Shown: one piece after another, positions 6,663 through 13,350 of the stretch
Layout of the letters: every line of letters begins with the position of its first letter
Numbering within the stretch: position 1 is the stretch's first letter
Source: an uncultured Alistipes sp.
Lineage (GTDB): Bacteria; Bacteroidota; Bacteroidia; Bacteroidales; Rikenellaceae
Direction: 5' to 3'
Length of the DNA stretch: 13,893 bases
Assembly (NCBI GenBank): GCA_959604655.1
Contig: CAUHCL010000053.1
Location: 1-13,893 of the forward strand
The notes under the pieces: model-generated
Databases searched by the model: none
What the model saw: the letters and a program-made list of their open reading frames with translations, nothing else
What the model was told of the DNA's origin: nothing
Position numbers and translations under genes: made by a program

Positions 6663-8039
6663 CTATAAATGTATCGCGGCACCCATGGCGGCTTCGGCGG
6701 CCTCCGCTATTCCCTCGTTCATGGTGGGATGGGCGTGTATGGTGCGGGCGATGCCGTGCGCCGTGGCGCCCAATGCCTTTGCGAGCGTAGGCTCGCCGAG
6801 CATCTCGGTCACGTTGGCACCCACCAGATGCGCGCCGATCAGCTTGTCGTCGGCCCCGAAGATCAGCTTCACGAAGCCGTCGCGGTCGCCTGCGGCCGTG
6901 GCCTTGCCCGATGCGGTGAAGGGGAAGCGTCCCACTTTGTACTCCATGCCCGCTTCGCGCGCCTTCTGTTCGGTGATGCCGACCGACGCCACCTCGGGCG
7001 AAGTGAATACGCACGACGGTATGGTCGAATAGTCGACGGAGGCGGGATCGAGTCCGCAGATATGCTCGACGCAGTGAACGGCCTCGGCCGAAGCCACGTG
7101 CGCCAGGGCGGGCGTGGCTATGATGTCGCCTATGGCGTAGACGCCCTCCAGCGAGGTCATGTAATGCTCGTCCACCTTGATCTTGTCGCGCTCGACGACT
7201 ATGCCGCATTCCTCCAGACCCATGTTCTCGATGTTGGACTTGATGCCCACGGCCGAAAGCACTATGTCGGCCGTAAGGGTCTCGGCGCCCTTCTTGCCCT
7301 CGATCTCGACGTCGCACTTGCCCTCGCCGTTCACCTTGACGCTCTTCACGTTGGTCGACGTGAGCACCGTGGCGCGCATCTTTCTGAACGCGCGCTCCAT
7401 CTGCTTGGCCACTTCCTCGTCTTCGAGAGGCATCATCTGCGGCAGATACTCTATCACCGTGACCTTCACGCCGAGCGAGGCATAGAGACATGCGAACTCG
7501 CTGCCTATGGCTCCCGAGCCTACCACGATCATCGATTCGGGCAGCGCGGGCAGCGTCAGTGCCTGTTTCGACGTTATCACATGCTCGCCGTCGACGGGCA
7601 TGAACGGCATCTCGCGCGGACGCGCTCCCGTGGCGAGGATCACGGCGTCGGCCTCGTATGCCGTGCCGTCCACATCCACCATGCCCCGCCCCGTCACGCG
7701 GCCGAATCCGTTGATTACGTCGATGTTGTTCTTCTTCATCAGGAAAGCCACGCCCTTGCTCATGGTGTCGGCCACCGTGCGCGAGCGGGCCACGATCTTG
7801 GCGAAGTCGGGCTTCGCCTCGCCCGTGATCTCCACGCCGTAGTGAGCGGCGTTCTTGCAGTAGTTGTACACCTGCGCGCTCTTCAGCAGCGCCTTGGTGG
7901 GGATGCAGCCCCAATTGAGGCATACGCCGCCCAGCTCCGATTTTTCGACCACTGCAACGCGCTTGCCCAGCTGTGAGGCGCGGATGGCAGCCACGTAGCC
8001 GCCCGGGCCGCTTCCGATGACGATTATGTCGTATTTCAT
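6663..8039 (-). CDS. lpdA: Dihydrolipoyl dehydrogenase (E3)
   Basis: FAD-dependent enzyme that reoxidises dihydrolipoamide with NAD+ in 2-oxoacid dehydrogenase and glycine cleavage complexes. The 458 residues show the FAD-binding GSGPGG (9-14), the redox disulfide GGVCLNWGCIPTK with C40 and C45, a second Rossmann motif (VGSGAIGSEFACLYASLG, about 172-189), the YAIGDI flavin motif, and the C-terminal HAHPTMNE with catalytic H437 and E442. These separate it from glutathione and mercuric reductases. The ATG at 8039-8037 gives MKYDIIVIGSGPGG, the expected N-terminus. It lies 24 bases after the dipeptidase stop with no promoter between, so it is probably the second gene of that operon. No E1 or E2 genes are nearby, so the complex it serves cannot be read from context. 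Confidence 0.96.
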   Translation of the reverse strand: MKYDIIVIGSGPGGYVAAIRASQLGKRVAVVEKSELGGVCLNWGCIPTKALLKSAQVYNYCKNAAHYGVEITGEAKPDFAKIVARSRTVADTMSKGVAFLMKKNNIDVINGFGRVTGRGMVDVDGTAYEADAVILATGARPREMPFMPVDGEHVITSKQALTLPALPESMIVVGSGAIGSEFACLYASLGVKVTVIEYLPQMMPLEDEEVAKQMERAFRKMRATVLTSTNVKSVKVNGEGKCDVEIEGKKGAETLTADIVLSAVGIKSNIENMGLEECGIVVERDKIKVDEHYMTSLEGVYAIGDIIATPALAHVASAEAVHCVEHICGLDPASVDYSTIPSCVFTSPEVASVGITEQKAREAGMEYKVGRFPFTASGKATAAGDRDGFVKLIFGADDKLIGAHLVGANVTEMLGEPTLAKALGATAHGIARTIHAHPTMNEGIAEAAEAAMGAAIHL

Positions 8040-8063
8040 ATTGTATTTAATGTTTTATGGTCA

Positions 8064-9728
8064 CTATTCCGCACGCAATATCTCTCCGTTGTCGTCCGCC
8101 ACGGCACGCTTCCACTTCTCGTTGTACCCGGGGAACCGGATCTTGTCGGGTATGTCGCGGCCGTTGCCGTTGTCGACGAAGTGCGAGTTGCCGCTGTTGC
8201 GTCCTATCACATAGTTTATCACATCGGCGTGCTCGCTCTTCACGTTGCCGTCCATATATTTTAGGAGCAGATATTTGTCCAGCCGCGTCCAGTTGTCGAA
8301 CATGGTCTGCGCCGTTCGGGTGGTGAAACGCGTCAGATGCTTTCTGCGGGTCTTGTCCGACATGGCGGCCACGTCGGCGTCGACACCCGCCACGGCCTTG
8401 AGCATCGAGTTCTCCCAGAAGTCCACCACGCGGCGTATGTCGGCCGCCATCATGTCGTAACGCATGTATGCAAAATTCGTGACACGATTGAAGAGCCAGA
8501 AGGCCGACGTGGGCGAATACTCCAACATCGAGCCGTTGCCCTCGGCCATGCACTCGGGCACCTCGGCGGTGTTGCAGTAAACGGGTGTCAGGCACGAGGT
8601 GGCGGCATCGTCCACGCCGAACCACAGAATGCCCGTCTTACCCTTGCGCGCCTGCCCCACGAGCCAGAATCCCGTCTGCTGCGTGGCCGTGGCACGCTCG
8701 TTCACATAACTCTTGCCGTCTACCTCGAACGACATCGGGCGCCAGCGGTAAGGGAGTCCGTGACCGCCCGCCCCGAGGTCGGTGGTCATATCCATCGGCG
8801 TGCCCTCGTAGTGGTCGCGCATGGCGTCGAACACCTCCTTGGGCGTGATCTTGCGCGACGGCTTCACCCACAGGGGCATGCGGTTGGCGGCATTGCGGCC
8901 CATGGCGTAATCGACGTATCGGTCCATGTCGTCGGCGAAGATGCGGAAGAAGCTCCACACGCGCGCCTCGCAGCCGCGCATGGCGCCGAAATCGAGCGGC
9001 GCATAAGCATCGCAGAACGAGAAATCGTCGTCGCTGCCCGTGTAGTACCCCTTTTCGCGCGCGAACGAGATCACGTCGGGAGCGTAGAGGCAGTTCTCGG
9101 GATCGTCCTTGGGGAATGTGGTTATGCGGGCCTGGTTGGCGTGCGCGCAGATGTATCCGTCGGGAATGCGGCGGGCCACCCACACGATGCCTTTGTTGTC
9201 GGGACCCTTGCCGATCAGCTCCATGATCCACGCCTCGTCGGCGTCGGCTATGGAGAAGCTCTCGCCGCTCGAAGCGTAGCCGTTGGCGTTGGCCAGCTCG
9301 ACGATGGTGTCGATGGCCTCGCGTGCGGTGCGGGCCCGCTGCAAGGTGATGTATATCAGCGATCCGTAGTCGATCTTGCCTTCGGGGTCGGTCAGTTCGT
9401 GACGGCCGCCGTAGGTGGTTTCGGTTATGATGAGCGAATGCTCGTTCATGTTACCCACGGTGGAATATGTGGTCGGCGCCTGAGCTATGTCGCCCAGATA
9501 CTTGCCCGTATCCCATTCGTAGACGGGCATCATGGCGGCCGCGCGCTTGGCGGGATCGTGCTTGTAGAGACAGCCGTAGAGCTGGTGCGAATCGGCGGCG
9601 TAGGTCACCATTACCGATCCGTCGCTCGACGCGCCGCGCGTGATGATGAAATTGGTGCAGGCCAATGCGGGCGCGCTTGCGGCGACGGCAGCGAGGGCCA
9701 ATGCGAGATTTCTGAAAATTCGTTTCAT
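8064..9728 (-). CDS. Secreted C69-family dipeptidase
   Basis: A 554-residue peptidase of family C69 (PepD-like), N-terminal nucleophile hydrolases that cleave dipeptides. A signal peptide (1-23, MKRIFRNLAL...APALA) ends in an AxA site directly before C24, so signal peptidase I cleavage would expose the catalytic Cys as residue 1: CTNFIITRGASSDGSV. The family block VGNMNEHSLIITETTYGGR (91-109) follows, then GESFSIADADEAWIMEL and HANQARIT. ALAC could be misread as a lipobox, but the -2 Leu and the good AxA site favour signal peptidase I; lipidation would block an amino-terminal nucleophile. Likely location is the periplasm. First gene of a probable two-gene operon with lpdA. The ATG at 9728-9726 is fixed by the signal peptide. 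Confidence 0.92.
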   Translation of the reverse strand: MKRIFRNLALALAAVAASAPALACTNFIITRGASSDGSVMVTYAADSHQLYGCLYKHDPAKRAAAMMPVYEWDTGKYLGDIAQAPTTYSTVGNMNEHSLIITETTYGGRHELTDPEGKIDYGSLIYITLQRARTAREAIDTIVELANANGYASSGESFSIADADEAWIMELIGKGPDNKGIVWVARRIPDGYICAHANQARITTFPKDDPENCLYAPDVISFAREKGYYTGSDDDFSFCDAYAPLDFGAMRGCEARVWSFFRIFADDMDRYVDYAMGRNAANRMPLWVKPSRKITPKEVFDAMRDHYEGTPMDMTTDLGAGGHGLPYRWRPMSFEVDGKSYVNERATATQQTGFWLVGQARKGKTGILWFGVDDAATSCLTPVYCNTAEVPECMAEGNGSMLEYSPTSAFWLFNRVTNFAYMRYDMMAADIRRVVDFWENSMLKAVAGVDADVAAMSDKTRRKHLTRFTTRTAQTMFDNWTRLDKYLLLKYMDGNVKSEHADVINYVIGRNSGNSHFVDNGNGRDIPDKIRFPGYNEKWKRAVADDNGEILRAE

Positions 9729-9793
9729 TATGATTCCAAAATTAAGTTTTTCGGGTTATGCCGACGCGCGTCTTACGGCGCGTTTCGACAAGC

Positions 9794-9823
9794 CAAAGTT
9801 AGGCAAAATAGCCGTAATGCAAA
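9794..9823 (-). promoter_or_regulatory. Promoter for the C69-lpdA operon
   Basis: On the minus strand TAACTTTG (9801-9794) matches TAnnTTTG, with TTTG (9823-9820) 18 bases upstream. The start would be near 9787, leaving a leader of about 58 bases that contains an ACGCGC/GCGCGT hairpin near 9762-9781. Confidence 0.58.
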
Positions 9824-9865
9824 AGTTTTGGGATGCAAGAATGACCGATTCCGTGTCGTTATCGC

Positions 9866-9873
9866 TATATTTG
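9866..9873 (+). promoter_or_regulatory. -7 box for the glycosidase gene
   Basis: TATATTTG is an exact TAnnTTTG match 23 bases upstream of the ATG at 9897, implying a leader of under 20 bases. No TTTG is found at the expected -33 distance, so the promoter may be weak or depend on an activator. Confidence 0.5.
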
Positions 9874-9896
9874 CAAGACACTAACCCGTAAATATC

Positions 9897-11690
9897 ATGA
9901 AAAAGACATACGCATCGATACTCGCCGCACTTCTCGTGCTCGGGGCGCTATCCGTTTCGGCACAGAATTACGGCTGTGGCCTGCCCGCCACCGACGCCCT
10001 CGGGCGACGGCTTCCCGACAGCGACACGGCGGGACCGCCGCGCAGGAAGTTCGTGGGGCTTTTCTACTGGACATGGCACAACAATTTCGCCGATCTGCAA
10101 CCCCATACTCCCTCACCGATCATCGCCGCACACCCCGACGCCGCGCGCGATTACGACCACGACGCTTGGCCCGCAGGGATTCACACCTACTTTTGGGGCG
10201 AGCCGCTGTTCGGCTTCTATCGCGATACCGACCGCTGGGTTCTGCGCAAGCATGCCGAGATGCTGGCCGACGCGGGTGTCGACGTGCTCTTTTTCGACTG
10301 CACCAACGGATCGTACACGTGGCGCGAATCCTACCGCGCGTTGTGCGAGGTCTTCGCCGAGGCACGGCGCGACGGGGTGAACACTCCGCAGATAGCCTTC
10401 ATGCTCGCGTTCGGCCCCACCGAGGGGAGCCGCGCGGCCATCAAGGAGATATACAACGACCTCTACAAACCCGCCGAGTACGAGGAACTGTTCTTCAAGT
10501 GGGACGGCAAGCCGCTTATCATGGCCTATCCCGAGATGCTCGGCGACGTCGAGGGCGACGAAGCCGCTACCCGACTGCATCGCGAGATACGCGAATACTT
10601 CACGTTCCGTCCCGGGCAACCCGTCTACAACGTCGGGCCGCAGCGTCCCGACCATTGGGGATGGCTCGAAATATGGCCGCAGCACGGCTTCGCACCCAAG
10701 CCCGACGGCGGATTCGAGCAGGCGGTGGTCGGAGTGGCGCAGAACTGGACCGCGGCGCGGGGGCTCAGCGCCATGAATGCCGAAGGGGCTTTCGGGCGCA
10801 GCTACACCGCCGCCGACGGGCATGCCGCGTCGCCCGACGCGGAGCCGTACGGGCTTAATTTTCAAGAGCAATGGGAACGGGCGCTGGAGATCGATCCCGA
10901 TTTCATATTCATCACGGGATGGAACGAGTGGGTGGCGGGGCGTCACCACGAATGGAGCGGACTGGAGAACGCCTTTCCCGACCAGTTCGACACGGAACAC
11001 AGCCGCGACATAGAACCTATGCGGGGCGGCCACGGCGACAACTATTACTACCAGATGGTAGCGAACATACGCCGTTTCAAGGGTATGCCCGAAGCCGATT
11101 GCGTCGGGTCGGAGCCGAGGCGCATACGCATCGACGGCCGTTTCGACGACTGGCGCGGCGTGAAACCCGAATACAAGGCTTCGCGCGGCAATGCCATGCG
11201 CCGCGACAGCCGAGGCTGGGGCGACAAGGTGTATCGCGATTCGAGCGCGCGCAACGACATGGTCGCCGCCAAGGTGGCGAGGGACGACCGTTACGTCTAT
11301 TTCCTCGTGGAGTGCGCCGACGACATCACCCCGCCGAGCGGAGACGCTTGGATGCGGCTGTTCATCGACATCGACCGCGACCGATCGACGGGCTGGGAGG
11401 GTTACGATTTCGTGGTTAATCGCACGGCGACTGACGGCAAGGCCGCGGTGGAGCGTTCGCGCGGCGGGTGGGCATGGGATCGTGTCGGCTCGGCGGATTT
11501 CCGCGTCGAGGGGCGCGCGATGGAGCTGCGCATACCCCGCAAGGTCCTCGGGTTGGATCAAGTCGAGGGGTTCGAATTGGAGTTCAAGTGGGTCGACAAT
11601 ACGCAGCGCGACGGGGATATCAGCGATTTCTGGATAAGCGGCGATTGCGCGCCCGCGGGGAGGTTCAACTATCCGTATATGGCGAAGTAA
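9897..11690 (+). CDS. Secreted GH71/GH99-like glycosidase with CBM9-like C-terminal domain
   Basis: A 597-residue exported protein with a signal peptide (1-22, cleavage after SVSA). Residues about 50-395 resemble the GH71/GH99-like TIM-barrel group seen in gut Bacteroidetes: VGLFYWTWH (53-61), YFWGEPLFGFY (98-108), WVLRKHAEMLADAGVDVLFFDCTNG (114-138, key D134), GKPLIMAYPEM (204-214) and FITGWNEWVAGR (338-349, E344). In GH99 endomannanases the two key Glu residues lie in NEWHEG; here the first is kept but the second position is Ala, so mechanism and substrate may differ. From about 408 a second domain begins with IRIDGRFDDWRG and continues with YVYFLVECADD and AWMRLFIDIDRDRSTGWEGYDF, the pattern of CBM9-like or DOMON-type sandwiches. 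Family assignment is from memory of motifs; substrate is unknown. The C69 gene is divergent upstream. No SusC/SusD pair is present. Confidence 0.75.
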   Translation: MKKTYASILAALLVLGALSVSAQNYGCGLPATDALGRRLPDSDTAGPPRRKFVGLFYWTWHNNFADLQPHTPSPIIAAHPDAARDYDHDAWPAGIHTYFWGEPLFGFYRDTDRWVLRKHAEMLADAGVDVLFFDCTNGSYTWRESYRALCEVFAEARRDGVNTPQIAFMLAFGPTEGSRAAIKEIYNDLYKPAEYEELFFKWDGKPLIMAYPEMLGDVEGDEAATRLHREIREYFTFRPGQPVYNVGPQRPDHWGWLEIWPQHGFAPKPDGGFEQAVVGVAQNWTAARGLSAMNAEGAFGRSYTAADGHAASPDAEPYGLNFQEQWERALEIDPDFIFITGWNEWVAGRHHEWSGLENAFPDQFDTEHSRDIEPMRGGHGDNYYYQMVANIRRFKGMPEADCVGSEPRRIRIDGRFDDWRGVKPEYKASRGNAMRRDSRGWGDKVYRDSSARNDMVAAKVARDDRYVYFLVECADDITPPSGDAWMRLFIDIDRDRSTGWEGYDFVVNRTATDGKAAVERSRGGWAWDRVGSADFRVEGRAMELRIPRKVLGLDQVEGFELEFKWVDNTQRDGDISDFWISGDCAPAGRFNYPYMAK

Positions 11691-11705
11691 CGGCGTTCGC
11701 CGACA

Positions 11706-11748
11706 GCGGAGGACGTGAGCGAGCGTGAAGCGAGTCGCAGTCCGCCGC
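11706..11748. repeat. GC-rich intergenic repeat, copy A
   Basis: Starting 16 bases after the glycosidase stop, this element opens GCGGAGGACG and contains GAGCGAGCG. About 25 of 34 aligned bases match 13216-13249 (copy B), with the first 20 bases matching at 17. Arms GCGGAGGAC (11706-11714) and GTCCGCCGC (11740-11748) pair with one mismatch, so it can fold as an imperfect hairpin. Such features suggest a dispersed REP-like element; the comparison was made by eye. Confidence 0.42.
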
Positions 11749-11768
11749 ATGGGGTGGCGGCGAACTGC

Positions 11769-11789
11769 CGACATTGCGTCGCAATGTCG
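11769..11789 (+). terminator. Inverted repeat, possible weak terminator of the glycosidase gene
   Basis: Arms CGACATTGCG and CGCAATGTCG are perfect around a single T, and as RNA would fold to an 8-pair stem with a 5-base loop. It is followed by ATTTT, so it could act as a weak intrinsic terminator 79 bases behind the glycosidase stop. It could equally be a protein-binding palindrome upstream of the lipoprotein promoter. Confidence 0.4.
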
Positions 11790-11829
11790 ATTTTCCCGCA
11801 ATATTCGTCCGCGATTGCGAATTATAAGC

Positions 11830-11837
11830 TATATTTG
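11830..11837 (+). promoter_or_regulatory. -7 box for the TIG-like lipoprotein gene
   Basis: TATATTTG is an exact TAnnTTTG match. Initiation would fall near 11844, leaving a leader of about 70 bases to the ATG at 11913. No -33 TTTG is seen at the normal distance. Confidence 0.48.
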
Positions 11838-11838
11838 T

Positions 11839-11891
11839 CCCGAATGCCGACGACCGTCATTCGGGGCCGCTACCCCCCCCCTAAAAAGCGG
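11839..11891 (+). promoter_or_regulatory. Structured leader with a nine-C tract
   Basis: Two adjacent stem-loops precede the lipoprotein gene: CCCGAATG/CATTCGGG (11839-11846 and 11858-11865, 11-base loop) and CCGCT/AGCGG (11867-11871 and 11887-11891). The loop of the second carries nine consecutive C (11873-11881) and then TAAAAA. GGGG at 11863-11866 could alternatively pair with the C tract. Homopolymers of this length can slip during replication. The stems are visible; any regulatory role is inferred. Confidence 0.42.
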
Positions 11892-11912
11892 TGCGCTAAT
11901 TATCAATCACTT

Positions 11913-13133
11913 ATGAAAAATATTCTATTATTCGTCGCCGCATGCGCATTGTGCGTGGCATGCAGCGAATGCAGGTTGCAGCCCGATCCTCCGTTCGTGC
12001 GCGACATAGTGATGCCGACTGAGGTGTTCGACGCGGGCGACGAAGTGACGGTGGCGGCCGTCGGGTTCATGGCCGACGATGCTATTTTCGTTCGGCATAT
12101 CGATCCGTCGACGCAGATGCAGGCCACGTTGCGGGCCGAGATTACGGAACTTACCGACAATTCGATCTCGTTCATCATGCCCGCGGGATATGCGGCAGGC
12201 ACGGTCGAGGTGCTTTTGTTCCGCGGCGACGAGCCTATGGTTCTCGGATCGATCGAGGTGTCGGACGGAACTCTGCCGACAAAGGCGACGCTCTACGGAC
12301 TGGGGCGCGACGAGGCGGGAAAATTCATCATATACGATATCGACACGGCAACGGGAACGGTGTCGGAAAAGGTCGTATGCCCCCGTGCGCTCGACGGTGC
12401 TGTGACCTGGCCGTCGACGAACCGAATCTTCGGCACGGACCGTACCGACGGGAAAACCGTGATTGCGGGATACGATTTCACCATGCGGAGGCATCTTGCG
12501 GCGGATTGCGGCGAAGAGATATCCGACTGTATCATCGGCATGTTCGGGTCTGCATTGCTGCCTCTGCGCATGGAGGATGATATGCGAATCGGGCTGATCG
12601 CCGCCACCCCTGCCGTCTCTCGCAGCCTCCCGCCGCAAAAACGCTATCTGCCGGGGCTGAATATTCCCGACGACGTGGTTGCGGCGGAATTTGCCGACGA
12701 CCGTTTCGTGTATCTCGAAAAGGATATGTTTCTGACTAAGATGTCGGTGGCGACCGCCGACGGCAGGAAATATACGGCTCTCGCCACGCTCCGCATCCCT
12801 CATTTATGGACTTTGGGCGAGCCTGCGGACGATGAAGGCGATATACTGTTGGTATCCTCGCCGCAATATATCGTTACGGTAAAGGGAGAGCAAAGCACGG
12901 TGCGCGTAGTAGCCGTTTCCGAGACGACATTGCAGCCGACGACAGGTGCCGCATTGGGTCATGTAGCGGGTAAAGCGATATCATGTGCATACGACCAAGC
13001 GACGGGAGGCATATTTCTGCTTATCGAAGCCGGCGGGACGAAAACGCTGGGCGAATTTACGCCCGCCGACGGCAGTTATAAAGAGATTTGCGATGTTCCA
13101 AGTGGCATCGGACAGATTCTGTCGGTAAGATAG
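11913..13133 (+). CDS. TIG-like lipoprotein of unknown function
   Basis: A 406-residue predicted lipoprotein. The N-terminus MKNILLFVAACALCVACSEC has a short hydrophobic segment ending in a likely lipidated Cys17 (CVAC, a slightly imperfect lipobox). Residues about 34-113 (PTEVFDAGDEVTVAAVGF...NSISFIMPAG...GTVEVLLFRGDE) look like an IPT/TIG immunoglobulin-like domain, common in Bacteroidales surface proteins. The rest (about 120-406) has repeating short beta-like segments such as GKFIIYDIDTATGTV and GGIFLLIEAGGTKTLGEF, which could form a beta-propeller, though I cannot assign a family. The ATG at 11913 gives a sensible signal sequence; the frame is open upstream to 11715 through the promoter and C tract, which is not coding-like. 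Separated from the glycosidase by 222 bases and followed by a strong terminator, so probably its own transcript. A surface glycan-binding role is only a guess from the neighbour. Confidence 0.78.
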   Translation: MKNILLFVAACALCVACSECRLQPDPPFVRDIVMPTEVFDAGDEVTVAAVGFMADDAIFVRHIDPSTQMQATLRAEITELTDNSISFIMPAGYAAGTVEVLLFRGDEPMVLGSIEVSDGTLPTKATLYGLGRDEAGKFIIYDIDTATGTVSEKVVCPRALDGAVTWPSTNRIFGTDRTDGKTVIAGYDFTMRRHLAADCGEEISDCIIGMFGSALLPLRMEDDMRIGLIAATPAVSRSLPPQKRYLPGLNIPDDVVAAEFADDRFVYLEKDMFLTKMSVATADGRKYTALATLRIPHLWTLGEPADDEGDILLVSSPQYIVTVKGEQSTVRVVAVSETTLQPTTGAALGHVAGKAISCAYDQATGGIFLLIEAGGTKTLGEFTPADGSYKEICDVPSGIGQILSVR

Positions 13134-13153
13134 CTGAGCTGACGATTTTTCGG

Positions 13154-13184
13154 AAAGCCGCACATAATGTTGTGCGGCTTTTTT
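13154..13184 (+). terminator. Strong intrinsic terminator of the lipoprotein gene
   Basis: Perfect 11-base arms AAAGCCGCACA (13154-13164) and TGTGCGGCTTT (13171-13181) with a 6-base loop, ending in six T (13179-13184), 20 bases after the stop codon. Confidence 0.92.
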
Positions 13185-13202
13185 ATCGCGTTACGGCGAT
13201 CT

Positions 13203-13276
13203 CGGGCGGCAGCCTGCGGAGCACGCGAACGAGCGAATGCAAGTTGCGGGCCTCCGCGGGGCGAGGCTGCGGCCCG
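13203..13276. repeat. GC-rich intergenic repeat, copy B, in a long hairpin
   Basis: Outer arms CGGGCGGCAGCCT (13203-13215) and AGGCTGCGGCCCG (13264-13276) pair at 12 of 13 positions, and inner arms GCGGAG (13216-13221) and CTCCGC (13252-13257) pair perfectly directly inside. The stretch 13216-13249 resembles copy A behind the glycosidase gene. It lies between the lipoprotein terminator and yggS. It may be a REP-like element or a structured RNA. Confidence 0.45.
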
Positions 13277-13277
13277 C

Positions 13278-13295
13278 ACGACTCTGACGAGTCGT
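13278..13295 (+). other. Short perfect hairpin upstream of the YggS gene
   Basis: ACGACTC (13278-13284) and GAGTCGT (13289-13295) pair perfectly around TGAC, followed by TATTTC. It could be a weak terminator for a transcript containing repeat copy B, or part of that repeat. It lies 55 bases before the yggS ATG. Confidence 0.4.
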
Positions 13296-13350
13296 TATTT
13301 CATTAGTTTCGAAAAAAACAGTAATTTTACGGGGTCAAAACAGAAATGCA

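Noticed and set aside
11715..11912. 66-codon upstream extension of the lipoprotein
   Set aside because: It would cover repeat copy A, the -7 box and the C tract, and would bury the signal sequence that begins at 11913.
9897..13133. Polysaccharide utilization locus around the glycosidase and lipoprotein
   Set aside because: No SusC, SusD or PUL-type regulator gene is present, and the two genes are separated by a repeat and a promoter. The window is not enough to call a PUL.
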